Part shown: positions 40,322-51,400 of the stretch, piece by piece
Numbering within the stretch: the stretch's first letter is position 1
How the letters are laid out: each line of letters starts with the position of its first letter
Translations under genes and position numbers: made by a program
NCBI GenBank assembly: GCA_038501785.1
Contig: JBAMJR010000188.1
Coordinates: forward strand, 62,001 to 126,000
Origin: Myoxocephalus aenaeus
Taxonomy: Eukaryota; Chordata; Actinopteri; Perciformes; Cottidae
DNA: 64,000 nt
Direction of reading: 5' to 3'
Notes under the pieces: model-generated
Told to the model about the DNA's origin: nothing
Databases searched by the model: none
Seen by the model: only the letters and a program-made list of their open reading frames with translations

Positions 40322-41299
40322 GCCGTCGGGTACAGACCAGAGGGTACCACAGGACACTGCTGCCGGACCTCAGCGACTAGCAACCGAGGCGCACGTTCAG
40401 CTCCCCGTGGCACAGCTTCACCTTCGGATCCCCCGCTCCACGGACGTAAAGCGGCAACTTCAGTCAAAACACGACAACGCGTTTTTTTCTTCTTCTTCGC
40501 ATGATTGTGTGTTCGCGGAGCTGCGTCCGTGTCTCGTGAAGGCTTGGACCATGTGAACCGGGAGCGAACGGAGCAGCGCGAGGCACCTTTTATTTTTTCT
40601 AAATACTTTACGTTCATTTTTTTTTCTATAACTGGTTGTGACGCGAAGGAGTAGCCTGTCCACTAAATAGACTGTTCGCCCGGCTGGCTTCGAGGATTAG
40701 CAAGCGACGTGACAATTACATAATATCGTTCTTGCTACTGAGAAGAAAAACAACAACGCAGGGATCAGTACACGACCGGAGAGACGTCGAGGTCACCGTT
40801 AAACTCTCGAACGCATTAGTAGCCAAATGTAGCAGTGTGTCGTTTCCTCTTTTTGAAAAATCTTCGTCGCTACAAAGTAACGAGGGGGCTGCGACTCCCC
40901 ACGAGCGCAACTGTTAAGTTTAGTGGCACTTGTAGCATTTTGAAAGCTACAAAACAAAAAGAAGATAAAGAAGACGCAGCAGCAGAACGTCGTCTAAACT
41001 TCCGGTCGTGCAAAAAAAAAAAAAAAAAAAACGACACACCGGACGGCACACGTTTGACAGTAAGCCTCCTACCGAGGGCTGAGAGGTCACCGGGACCGGC
41101 TGCTTTTCTCTCCTCCCCCTCCTCCCATCAGTCCGTTATGAAGATGTGAACTCGTCCCTCCCTCCTATTTCTCTTTCTCTCTTCGCCGTGCGGGACGCTT
41201 TGATCCTTTTTTCTTCTTCTTTTCTCTCCCCCCCTTCCTCCCACCTTTTCCTATTTGGTACAACGAGATCAAAGGGCGACTCCCGCCGCCTCTCGGGGG
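40291..41299 (+). promoter_or_regulatory. rara: Likely rara alpha-2 promoter and 5' leader
   Basis: GC-rich sequence directly upstream of the alpha-2 first coding exon, starting with (GA)n at 40291-40320. It contains A runs and C/T-rich stretches. No canonical TATA box or DR5 retinoic acid element (two RGKTCA half-sites spaced by 5) is visible. Isolated half-sites lie at 40788-40793 and 41084-41089 (AGGTCA). The transcription start cannot be fixed from sequence. Four upstream ATGs lie here (see the separate entry). Confidence 0.5.
40501..41149 (+). promoter_or_regulatory. rara: Upstream ORFs in the rara leader
   Basis: Upstream ATGs open four short frames: 40501-40539 (12 codons plus TGA), 40551-40556 (ATGTGA), 40827-40832 (ATGTAG) and 41138-41149 (Met-Lys-Met then TGA, itself ending in ATGTGA). 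All stop before the main ATG at 41300. If transcribed they would reduce or gate initiation at the receptor start. RAR beta-2 mRNAs are known for uORF control, so the parallel is reasonable but unproven here. Confidence 0.5.
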
Positions 41300-41492
41300 A
41301 TGTACGAAAGCGTGGATGTTGTGGGTTTCAGCCCCAGCCCGAGCAGCCCCAACCCCGGCTCTTTTCTGAGCATGGACTACTACCACAGACCCCCGGGGCT
41401 CGGGCCGGAGAAGGGACTGCTGTCCGGCGGGCTCCAGCGGCCGTTCGGCGGGTCCCTGGTGACCGGAAGACACTGGAGCGGATCCAGCCACT
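41300..41492 (+). CDS. rara: rara exon 1, alpha-2 A domain
   Basis: Encodes MYESVDVVGF... through GRHWSGSSH, the A domain of the RAR alpha-2 isoform (a MYESV...MDYYH pattern). The ATG at 41300 is chosen because the open frame upstream contains no other ATG and family proteins start here. The donor GTGAGT follows at 41493, phase 1. A few extra Ser/Pro residues (SPSPSSPNPG) and Gly residues lengthen it compared with mammals. Confidence 0.95.
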
Positions 41493-43887
41493 GTGAGTGA
41501 AAGTAACCCAAAATAACTGCGGGGGCACAACCGCAATTAGTCAGTATGGATAATTGAATTTGTTGAAAAGATAACAAGGGGTGGTGCTTTGAAATGAGTT
41601 GGCAGCTTGGGGAGGGGGGCTGATGGGTTCACTGGTTCTGACTGGCCGGGTTCTTCCGGTCATGGGGAACCTGGGGAAAGTCATGGCATTTTAAAATGGT
41701 TATTTCCAGCCCTGGAAAAGTCCTTGAAAACAATAAAATCCCCAAAGTTTTGCAAAAGTCATGTAAATGTGTTATATTCATGTGTTCATGACGTTCATTT
41801 ACGCTGAGTTTGAAATAATGAATATGCTTTTAAAAGAAAGACGCTCAAAATATAAGCAGGCATACATACAGGCATCTATATAAATGTTTATTCTTTTAAT
41901 CAAACTATTGTCTCATTCATTTGTGTCATTTAAGGTTTACTGTATGCTTTGTATTCTCATTGTTAGTTTAAATACTACATTTACTCACTTTTTCATGTTT
42001 ACACCCAGATTTCACTAAATGTTTGGTCGTGGAAATCCACCAGTCAAAACGCTGGCTTTTTCTAGTACCAGGTGCTCCACAGCCTCTTTCCCTCCCCTAT
42101 TAACTTACGTTGGATGGGAGATGAATATGCATCTTAGCATACTGCAGTGAGTAGTGCCGTTCACTTTGACTTTACGAGCCTGCTGCTCAGCCTGTATTCT
42201 CATCAACTCTCATTGTTGGCAGTCGGGAGCTGGGTCGACACGAGCTGCTGCTCGTGTTTACGTCAAATGTATATTTCTGCGAGGAAGAATGGTTTCTTCA
42301 TTAAAATGCGGCCATCAGTCTTAAGATGACCCGCCTCCTGTTCCCAGCAGGTCATTAACGTAGCCGTGTGTCCGGTGCGTTACGCAACCCGATGGCTCGG
42401 TTTATGTTTTCAATGGAGCGACTCGAATGACCTCGGCAGGTCAGGCAGCTGCCGGGTGCTCGTTTACCAAATCTAGCCCATCCTGACCTCAAGCTCAGTG
42501 CTTCTCGGAGGCGGAGGATGAACCTCTCGGTGTTTGACGTGATTAATTGAGTCCTAAATCGGTAGCTTGACGGAAAATTAATCTGCAACTGTTTTGAAAA
42601 ATAATCCACCAAAGTTTGTTTCTCTTTGTTCTGTGTGATAGAGCACTGATTGTCTTTGGGTCGGCCGGGCAAAATTACATTTTTGAATCTTTGGCTTTAG
42701 CACATTTTGATTGGTCCTTTTTTATAGACCAAAACATTTAAGAAACATAATAATACATGTCCTTATCAATAATTAATATGGCAGTTATTTGTAACCCTAG
42801 AAGGATGGAGCATTACATGTGTTAATTAACCTGGAATTAGAGGGCATACTTTATAACAAGATAAATATTACTATTTAAAATAAATAATACATCATAAATA
42901 TGATTTATGATCATTATTGTTTGATTTATGATCAATAAAACAACGTTGCATATTATGCGTTGATATTTGATATTGTTGTGACCGTATCAGTTTTTGTTTA
43001 GGCTCGTTAGGCTTCACGACCTTCTTTAGTTTCAGGCCATTTATTTCAGGGTTCCTGGGTTGGAAAGTCAGTCGCTGCACACACTCGCCTTTCATAGTTC
43101 ACGGCAAAACCATTCATACTGGCAGCGACGCAAATTTGCAACCGTTGCAGCACCATTTCAATGAAAGGTTTGAGTAGATTAGTCTGGCTGTAACTGTGGC
43201 TGAGCTAAATCTTTGAATAGCGTAAGCTACTGTCGGCAATTTCATTGAGTTTCCTTTTAGCGAAATGAGTGACTTTGAGTTCCCTCTGGTAAACAGCTAG
43301 GCTTTGTGTATGTCTAAAGCTTTTATTGTGAAAGGCAAGAACGGAAAGGGGTCAAGTGCCGATCCCAGCGTGCATTGGCCGAGAGGCGTGGTGCAGCCTG
43401 GACCAGGTTGAATATCACCTACTCGTAAACACGGGACCACCCCAACGGTGCCGTCCCAACCACCAGTGTCACATGCCGGAGACAGTCAGCCCCGGTGTGA
43501 GACAAGTATCCCAAGGGTGAGGAGAATGCGGTGATGTCACTGGGTGACACGGCCCTTGCACAACCGAGTTGAAGTCATAAAGACGGGTGAGCGCAGAGGA
43601 GTGGACTCTGGTCGGCCGGTGGGAAAAAGAAGAAGGAAAGAGAGACACGTAGAAGCGAGAGGGGAGGAGTGCTCGTAAATTCAAGCTGTAAAGACATGGA
43701 GGATTGCCCTCTGTGTGTGTGTGTGTGTGTGTGTGTATGGTGGAGGGGGGCGGGGCGCCGTGGTCTTTGTGCGTGACTGGAATGAAGAGCGCACCATACA
43801 GGGTCAAAGGTCAAAGGCCGTACACGCACACACATTCAGGCGACATGTAAGTAATGGCCTGGGGATAGTGGTTATGTGTGTGTGTGT

Positions 43888-43918
<31 letters not shown>

Positions 43919-46857
43919 GGGTGCAATGACTCACCGACAATTGGGAAGTGACCTACATCTCTCCCTCTCTTTATTTCTTCTCCTATCTGCCTCTTTCTTT
44001 CCTGTGTCAGCTGCCCAGTCATCACTTCTCTGCACTGAATGACCTCTTTTCTGTCTGCTGGAGACACACACACAGTTAAGCACTCTCACACTCGCAGTTT
44101 GTCTGGGAATGTGAGGGTATACTGACCAAGTTTGACCTGAGTGTGAGTGCGTGAGGAGGGGGGGGGGGGGGAGGAGGTGGGAAGGTTGTGTGTCAGCGTT
44201 TGCGTCTAGGTGTCTTTATTTTGTGTTTGTGTGTGTGTGTGTGTGTGTGTGATCGTCAGATGACTGCTAAGAGAGTGGCAGTGGAAAGCTATTTATTAAT
44301 TCATTTGCTCTAGTCTTCTGGCATGGCACGTCCTTGTCTCTATTTGACTATGTAGGAATTTCTTCTGTCATGTCAGATCGTCACACCTTGTATATTTATC
44401 GGAGACGGGATAAAGCAGAAAGAGAAACAACTATGGCTGCTATTGTTGTACTGTAGCATTACTAACACTTCAACACAACAGCGCTGCACAGGCTGCCGCT
44501 GTTTGGATCTGCCTTCTCCTCTCATGTGACTTACATAGGGTCAAAGCTGTCCATGGTAATTAACAGGATCTTATATACATATATAATGCATGTGACTTGA
44601 GAAATAACAGCAATAAAATGGAGATACAGGGTTATTTGTCCCGGCTGTATTAACTATGTCATATGCAGAGCCGGTATAGAAGAAGTGGACGTAGTCGACA
44701 CGATGTCGTTGGTTTGTGGCCTGCGGTTTTTGAAGCCTTGAGTTCGGCTTTGTGGCGGTCGCCATCTTTGTTTTTTGCAACGAGTGAATGTAACGGTCAA
44801 CAGACTGTCAAGCGCAGTCTGAACAGGATGATTGGCACGATGCAGATCAGCCAGCCTCAAATGAGCACGTGAAGAGCATTTGGCTAGCACGGTTAGCAGT
44901 TGTTAGCCGCTTACGACATTTCTGGCTTCACTTTCCAGAACTTGAGCTGCTCGCCTGGTTAGATCGAAGCTAACTTTTTACCGTATCATAAGTGGAAAAG
45001 ATCAATTCATTTATCAAATGCAGAATATTACAGAGTGAAAAAGTTGATGATGATGATGATAATACATATTATAGTTCATCAGCTGAAGCCCTCTTAGTTT
45101 ATCTCACTTCTGTCCAAACTCATTCTCATCCGATAAAACAGATGCTGACAAAGTGCGTCATTGCAGTTGAAAAAAAGATAATAAATATATTGCAATGTAT
45201 CGTAACTCAAGTAGTGTAATACTATTGTATCATGACATAACTAATGTGATAATATATCATGACTTAAGTATCGCGATAATATTGTATTGTGACTTAAGTA
45301 TCGTGATATTATCGTACTGTAAGTAACTGAAGTATTGCGATACTGTCATATCGGGACTTAAGTATCGCGATAATATTGTATTGTGACTTAAGTAGCGTGA
45401 TATTATCGTACTGTAAGTAACTGAAGTATCGCGATACTGTCATATCGGGACTTAAGTATCGTGATAGTATCGTCTCGTGGGGCCTCTGGTGATTAACACC
45501 CCTCCAGACTATTCTGTATACTGTGTTTTCTATTGAGAAATCGATTCAATAACAGATGAATTCTTTAGTTAGGTGAATAAAAGACACGCTCATTAATATC
45601 TTATCACAGATATAGCTTGGTATGGGGGTACATATCTGCCAGTAAGCAACAAGAAATTGACATACAAATGAAAACATTTGAGGTTATTTAAGATCAATGT
45701 CTCGATTACGTAGTTTATCTACCTCTCTGGTACAAGTTGGTGATAATCAAAGTTCAGTTTCAATCTGCGGCCGGTCTTTTTTATTCATCTTTATTCATTG
45801 TGTTTCTTTCCCATCTGGTTAATTTATCTGAACGATCTCTCAATTAGACTTCCACCAAACGTTCCACTTCACTATACCTTGAGATATACCAATATTGTGA
45901 TATAATGACATAAACCACGATAAAGGATTATATCCATATTTCTCACTCCTAGTCAAAGCCCAACAATGGTAGCGATCTGCTCTTGCACGTATTAGTTGTT
46001 GTTGGTGTTAACAGATGTCAGTCAGACTTAACAGCATCGATAAAAAATGTTTGCGAACACCTTGTTAACTGTCCGGGAAGCAGAACTCAGTGCTGTAAAT
46101 TGGAGGCCGGCCTCTGAGCTGAGAGAGCGTGCTATTCAGGAACTGTCCGTTGGCGTGCAGCCAGGACCGCCCGGGGAGACCATTAAACAGTCGTTTACAT
46201 CAGATCTGGAAAAACGGCTTACCCCAGCGCCGGCTAGCCTTTAACGTTGGGAACTGACCCGAGGCCACAGATGGCCGGCTCCGCCCCGGAGCAGGGGCGG
46301 AGCCAGACTTTAAAAAGGGTTTTAACAGAGTTTTTTTTATTTGTAGCCCCGAGCTTTGTATTAATGTATCCAAATAATGTGTTGGTTTTTACAGTCACTC
46401 GTCTTGACTCTCACTCGACGAATGTAAGGCAGCTGCGGGCGTGATCGCGTACAGCGTTCAGTTTCCACTGCGTTTTGTTTTGCATTCCTGCGTCGTGCGA
46501 TGACACACATCTGACCTTCCCTTTCACCTTGGGGAGGCGTAGAGAGGAGATCCTGGTGGTGAGAACAGAGGGGAGGAGGCGGCCGCTGATTCAAGACGGA
46601 TAACGCCCAGCGACAGCCAGAAGACATATCTATTCAAGTCATCATTTTAACATATTGTCTCAGAATGGAGGTCTACCCTACTCCCTACATTAGGGTAACC
46701 AGTGTTATATGATAATTAATACATTGTAGTAATACAGTTGGGCTGTAAACTCCATGACACACAACACAGAACCATTCTACAATTAATCTTCTTTACTTTA
46801 GAACAAACAAGACTAAGATTCATGTCAAAAATCGCTCCCTATGTACTATATACTATA

Positions 46858-46922
<65 letters not shown>

Positions 46923-48428
46923 CGTAACAGGCAGAAATAATCTGTTTGTTTGTTTTTAAATTAACGAGTGTCTTAATCCATCGCAACATACACAAATCAG
47001 CTGGAGACGACGGATGTAGCTAAAGCTAAAGCTAATCAGCTCCGAGAGACGCAGCATAACGTAACATTATACGTTTTTAAAAATATTTCATGCCATTAGT
47101 CAGAGTGAATATTTCTGAATATATTCCTGTGGTGGAAGAAGTTGGCTACTGATATTTTACTGACGTTAAAGTAGCAATACTACCATTTAAAAATAATCTG
47201 TTACGAGTGAAAGTACCATAGTGCAGAATGGCCCGTGTCTGAGTAATATGTTTATTATAGGTGGAATACAATCAATAATGCATTTCATCATCAGACATCA
47301 CAAAGATGCTGTGGCTGGTAAAGGTGGGGCTCATTTTTAAATATATCAATCTTAAGTCATAATTCTCGCTCTAATATCTTATTTAATATCGCCGTGGAAA
47401 CATCTTCAAACTGCTAGTTTCTAAGATTACGGATGTGTCCATTTGCATCCAGAAAGATTTCTGCAAATGTATTTATTGTGACTAGTATATTTTTAGGAGC
47501 TCAGGAGAACGTCTCGACATGCAATTGCATCAAAAAATGATTTGCCAATATTTTGTCAAATGACTCTAGATGTACAGCAATATTGCCTCATTTAATTATA
47601 TTCACAGATGTGATGAATTTATTTCTAATTTATTAAAGCTGTTATCCTGTTTTGATAAAAAAAAAAGCGAGTCACAGAGACGAGTCACCAAATATGACTC
47701 TCCGTTAAAGGGCCAGTTGGGTGGTTTGAGGTGAACTTCTCCATCGTCTGTAGTCTGTTCCTGCAGTAGATAAGAGACGGGAGTACCGGCAACACAGCGC
47801 TGTGGGCGGAGGCAGCGGCATGACACATTTTAGGCAGCTACAAAAATCAATATCAGTGAAGTGTACGCTATATTTAGAATATTTTAAGAAGAGCGCATCG
47901 ATGAGTTTCACGTGTATTTCAGTTCCCCGTCAGACAGGAGGGTCTGATAGCAAAGATACAGCGGTGAAAATAATCCAAATGTAGCATACACTTCTTTCTT
48001 TTTTTACACATTTGTTTTAAGAGGGCTTTTCTTTTAGCTGTCTACAATGTGTTGGGCTGCTGCCCCCGTCACCAGCAGTACATTGGTACTCCTGTCTGTT
48101 TCTCCAAACTACTGTATCCTATACAGTACAAACCCATTCAGAGAAAACTAGGAGGCGACGAGCAGAGAGAAGTTTAAAAGAGGTCAGACGGTGCTGAAGG
48201 GGAATGGTTGGCTAGCATGTCAGTGAGAGGAGAGCAAAGACAAATAGAGGAGAGAGGGGAAGATGGAGGGATGGTATGATGGAGGAGGAGGAGGAGGAGG
48301 AGGAGGATCGCTCGGTGAGTGTGTGTGTGTCTCTCTCTCCTCTATGTAAACAGAGTAGACCAGTGGAGGGGAGTTGAATCTCCTCCATAGTGGAATGTCT
48401 GGTATGGCTACTAAAGCAGGGGGAGGGG

Positions 48429-48466
<38 letters not shown>

Positions 48467-51400
48467 GGGGGAGAGTTGTGGCTGGTATCTTAATCTGAAG
48501 GGTCACCTTTAAAATGGGTCGCGGTCTGTCTTTGCCTTGTCTCTTAACAAAGATAACAAACACTCGGACATGATGAGCCCGGATGCAGAATTAGCAGCGG
48601 GATGTTATGGTTTACTTCCCACAGCTGCTGGTGTGCAGCCGACTGAACCAGGGTTACTGACGCTAAAAGCAGTGAGAATGTATTAAAACCTAATAAAAAC
48701 AATATAAACTGTATTAGAACCATCATAAAACACAACCCGTCCTAAGTAGGTTAGGGAGCAGCTCTGGGTTTAGGACACGTTGACATGCGGACGAGAGGAG
48801 GCAGGGATCGACCTGCCAACCTCGTGATTAACGGCAAGGCCAGTTTATTTATTTTGCGCATTTCAGCAACAGGGCAACTCAAAGCGTTTCACATAAAACA
48901 TCAGAGGACAGAGTGCAAGAGGAGTGGATCCAGGTAAATACATTTAAAAGCCTTCATTCACGAGCCAAAAGAATAATAAATAAATAGGAACAAGCTAAGA
49001 TTAAGACATGCAGTGGAAGAAGGGATTTAATAAAAGGCGCAAAGGACAAACGATGCCCACGGAGACACAGCTGCCTCAAAACTAACTGACACGACTATTG
49101 TAATAAGTTCAAATGAAACCGTTCTGAAAAGCTGAAGTTAAACTTAAATGAGCAAATTGACTAAAACCAAAACAAAATGAAATAAAAGTCAAAACTACAC
49201 TAAAATTAAAAGATTTATTGAAAATCCATGACCCCAAGGTCATGGATTTTTAAACTGACATGAGTAGCAGGACAAAGGAAGTCAAATGAATTCCCTTTAA
49301 ATAGGTTTAATCCAACCAGTAGTGGTAGTTATTGTTACCGTGTCAATGCCGACGTATTCCCGAATTAGAACGTAACCTTGATTTCCACCTCACCAAAGCA
49401 ATACGTATTAAGAGATTAGAGTTTGGATTGGATTAGACTTTAATGATACAACATGGTATTGAGTACAAACAACATATTCCATACAGTAATGATTAAAAAA
49501 AGTGAAGTGCGACAAACGATTTCAACAAATGAAAGCATTCTTTCGTGTCTTGCTTCCGACCTTTGGCTCCTCCACTGCAGTGACGATGTAGACGTAGACG
49601 TGAGGGCCTTTCTGCGATCACATTTGAGGAACTTTCCCCAGGGACTAGGAACGTTTTGAAGAACTCATTGTGTTTCAACCGCCTGGGTCTAATAACGTTC
49701 TGGGGTCATGTCTCGCCCCAAAAGGCGCTGGATCGAGGGTTATTACCTTTTTGAAAGTTTGGGAATTTGCAGTGCAGGATTGGCTGGGAGGACCGTTACC
49801 GATTGATCAAACACTCACAGCACCACTGCTTCTACTCCGGTACCGCTTCATTCATAAAACAAGGAAGCACTCTTGTATCTCTTTGTGCCAGTCGGGACTT
49901 CTTGGTGGAAACACGGCTTTGGTATTAAAAAAGGTAGTGTGTCCTTTACCAGCGCCAACGAATCATATTGTTTGTACTGTCAGTATGAAGACAATATGGA
50001 ATGCACTACATATTTTGGGTGGTCTTAAGAAAAGTGCTTTTTTAGATTTTTTTCAAATACGATACCTTTCAAAGAAGGTTGTCAATACAAAGATTACAAA
50101 CTAATTGACATAGAAATCACACATTTGCAATCTTCAGAGCTCGTTATGCCGTGTTCTGTTTCCATCTCTGTTCAGCAGTTAATTTGTCACATGTTAGTGT
50201 GAGACAGAGATACAATAGGCACTCGGTATATGTTATCATGTTTTAGGACGTTATCACCCAAACAAAATAGGGAAAATCTAGTTTTGTATTAAATAATATA
50301 TAAATGTAATTCGTGGTGCTGTTAGATTTCTGCTTCACCGCGTGCGGGAGAGCAGCCATTTTTGACCACGGTGAAAACGTCATTTTTTTCATTTCGTGAG
50401 CTGAAAACATGTTGTGAATTTTGGAAATTATTACATTATCTTTTTTACCGAAAGTTTGACGTTTGGATTTTGGACCGAGACCATAATACCGTGAAGTAAC
50501 GGAGCGCTAGCAGGAGCCCCAGCTGGCTACAGCGGGGAGCTAACGGGGGGGGGCTTCACTGACCGAAGGTAGTAGCGGCTCGTAACCCAACTTTTACGGT
50601 ACTAAGACATGAATGTGGTATCGCTCTTCTCATCTAACTCTCAGCAAGTAAACCTGTTCCTCAAAATGTCAAAGTATACCAAACCAGTTGAAACTGAAAG
50701 CGTTGGTACGGAACTGTGTTGTTCGCGGTTGCAGAGCTACAGTCTGGCGTTGCAGAAGCCAATGGTTCTGGTTCTGGTTCTGCTCACCACAGAAAAGCTG
50801 TTCCTTTGAGCTCACTGGGAAACAACAGGTTCCTTTTAAGATGTGATTGTTTCTGATACAGCTGATGGCACAAACATGGCAGTTGGTGTTGAAAACCAAC
50901 TCAAACCTGAATCAACTTTGGCGTTAACTCACTGCACACTGGAGGTCATTTTCAGTCGATTTTCTCGATTTGACATAATTTTCTTAGATTCACCTTTTAA
51001 GGCACTTGCATATAAGATATATACCCATGTTTTACATCATAAATTGCAGAACAATCTCAGCTATCTATATAATGAGGCACCATTGTCGTAAGGCAAAAGT
51101 GTAAAGAAAAAAACTTTATAATATGACACTAAAGCTGAAAAATGGAATCTCGATTTTTGGAAATTCTTCATATCGCTTGAAAAAACCTAACTTTACTCAG
51201 GTGGTGACTCTGTTTAGGTGATGGCAATTGGTTTACCAAAGGTTTTAGGTTCACAAAAGCAGTGAAATATATGAATAAAATGTTAGATACATGTAAATAA
51301 ATGTCTAAAACTAAAGTTTTTATTATCGTTTTTTGAGTAGAAATATGGTCTTTCACAGCTTTCACCAAAATGATAAAAATGGGACTGAGAAATGACTTCA

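Noticed and set aside
41255..41299. Upstream extension of the rara start
   Set aside because: The extension starts at TTG, not ATG, and family proteins begin at MYES.
40291..41299. Canonical DR5 retinoic acid response element in the alpha-2 promoter
   Set aside because: Looked for paired RGKTCA half-sites with 5-bp spacing and found only isolated half-sites.
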